Below are positions 5,360 through 6,131 of a stretch of 6,131 nt of DNA, piece after piece. This DNA comes from T1Sed10-7 sp047921175 (GTDB lineage: Bacteria; Actinomycetota; Nitriliruptoria; Nitriliruptorales; Nitriliruptoraceae). The position numbers and the translations under genes were made by a program. The stretch is from positions 1 to 6,131 of the forward strand of contig JBLRWQ010000114.1 of the NCBI GenBank assembly GCA_047921175.1. Direction: 5' to 3'. Each line of letters starts with the position of its first letter. Position 1 is the first letter of the stretch. The notes beneath the pieces are model-generated. The model worked only from the letters and a program-made list of their open reading frames with translations. It ran no database searches and was not told the origin of the DNA.

Positions 5360-6131
5360 TCAGTGGGTTCGGTCGTTGTTCTCGCCGGGCTGCCCGAAGA
5401 ACGGGATCCGGTCGAAGTCCAGGTCGTACCGCTCGATCGCCTCGACCAGGACGCTCTCATCGAGCTCACCGAGCTTCACCAGCTCCGCGAGCACGCAGTA
5501 GGCGGTCGAGGCCGCATCGATCCGGTGGTAGCGACGCAGGTTCTCGCGGGTGTCGGCCCGGCCGAACCCGTCGGTGCCGAGCACCGCGTACGGGCCGGGG
5601 ATCCAGTCCGCGATCTGGAACGGGGTGGCCCGCATCCAGTCGCTGACCGCCACGTGCGGCCGGCCGGCGTTGTCCTCGAGGATGCGCCGGACCAGCGGGA
5701 CGCGCTTGTCCTTCGTGGGGTTGGTCCGGTTCCAGGACTCGACCGCGGCACCATCACGCAGCAGCCGGTTCCAGCCCGGCGCCGACCACACGTCCGCGGA
5801 CACGTTCCAGTCCTCGGCGAGCAGCTCCTGGGCCTTCAGCGCCTCGTTGATGATCGTGCCGGAGGACAGGATGTGGGCGGTGTGCCCCCCACCCGGGCCC
5901 TCCTTGAAGCGGTACAGCCCGTCGATGACCTGCTGGCCGTCGACGTGCTCCGGCATCGCCGGCTGCACGGCCGGCTCGTTGTAGACCGTGAGGTAGAAGA
6001 TGACGTCCTCACCGCGGCCGTCCTCGCCGCCGTACATGCGCTCGAGCCCGTTCTCGATCAGCACCGCGAGCTCGTACGCGAACGACGGGTCGTAGGCCTC
6101 GACACCGGGGTTGGTCTGGGCGATCAGCAGG
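5360..6131 (-). CDS. aceE: Pyruvate dehydrogenase E1 component, homodimeric type, C-terminal part (5' end outside the window)
   Basis: The last 256 residues are visible; the stop is at 5360-5362. AceE decarboxylates pyruvate with thiamine diphosphate and transfers the acetyl group to the lipoyl arm of E2 in the cytoplasmic pyruvate dehydrogenase complex. This part is the transketolase C-terminal-like domain. It aligns by eye with E. coli AceE from about residue 636 to the end (887 residues): YDPSFAYELAVLIENGLERM, PAMPEH, HILSSGTIINEALKAQELLA, DVWSAPGWNRLLRDG, ESWNR, RVPLV and the signature LGTDGFGRADTRENLRRY. The last 20 or so residues (RIPFFGQPGENNDRTH) are poorly conserved. The thiamine diphosphate-binding domains and the active-site histidine loop are upstream of base 6131. 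The homodimeric form is the usual one in Actinomycetota. osmC follows after 15 bases. Confidence 0.97.
   Translation of the reverse strand, partial: LLIAQTNPGVEAYDPSFAYELAVLIENGLERMYGGEDGRGEDVIFYLTVYNEPAVQPAMPEHVDGQQVIDGLYRFKEGPGGGHTAHILSSGTIINEALKAQELLAEDWNVSADVWSAPGWNRLLRDGAAVESWNRTNPTKDKRVPLVRRILEDNAGRPHVAVSDWMRATPFQIADWIPGPYAVLGTDGFGRADTRENLRRYHRIDAASTAYCVLAELVKLGELDESVLVEAIERYDLDFDRIPFFGQPGENNDRTH

Noticed and set aside
1..6131. CRISPR array, insertion sequence, prophage or toxin-antitoxin pair
   Set aside because: No regularly spaced direct repeats with unique spacers, no transposase or integrase motifs, and no small paired genes were seen; the only repeats are protein-coding modules and short hairpins.

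Overview
The window looks like chromosome of a high-GC Gram-positive bacterium, most likely an actinomycete in the broad sense (Actinomycetota). The evidence is strong G/C preference at third codon positions, two GTG starts out of four complete genes, and a homodimeric-type pyruvate dehydrogenase E1 (AceE), which is the usual form in that phylum. The genus cannot be read from the sequence. All five genes lie on the minus strand, so transcription runs from high to low coordinates.

From right to left: (1) the C-terminal 256 residues of aceE, whose 5' part lies beyond base 6131. (2) Fifteen bases after the aceE stop, an osmC-type peroxiredoxin with its own strong ribosome binding site, probably in the same transcript. 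(3) A 67-residue cold-shock protein with a hairpin in its leader and a good Rho-independent-type terminator. (4) A thymidine kinase of the E. coli class, correctly started at a GTG at 4309. (5) A gene-free stretch of about 590 bases with several perfect inverted repeats. (6) A very large secreted protein gene starting at about 3090 and running off the left edge, with 1030 codons visible and no stop.

The large gene is the accessory feature of the window. It encodes a signal peptide, a beta-rich N-terminal module of about 240 residues, one SpaA/Cna-B-like domain with the residues for a Lys-Asn isopeptide bond, four Ig-like (Big-1/invasin-like) repeats with period near 115-147 residues, and then 125-residue DUF11/DUF7507-like repeats. 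All twelve cysteines fall into six close or plausible pairs, five of them in a recurring C-x7-9-C loop. The Ig-like and DUF11-like part is extremely acidic. It reads as a rod-like surface adhesin or cell-envelope stalk. Its C-terminus, which would show an anchor such as LPxTG, is not in the window.

The remaining genes are housekeeping: central carbon metabolism, peroxide detoxification, RNA chaperone, nucleotide salvage. The most suggestive functional link is aceE-osmC, because OsmC/Ohr peroxidases can be reduced by lipoylated proteins and AceE works on the lipoyl arms of the pyruvate dehydrogenase complex. I see no CRISPR array, insertion sequence, tRNA or rRNA, and no complete new multi-gene system. 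The nearest thing to something undescribed is the surface protein.
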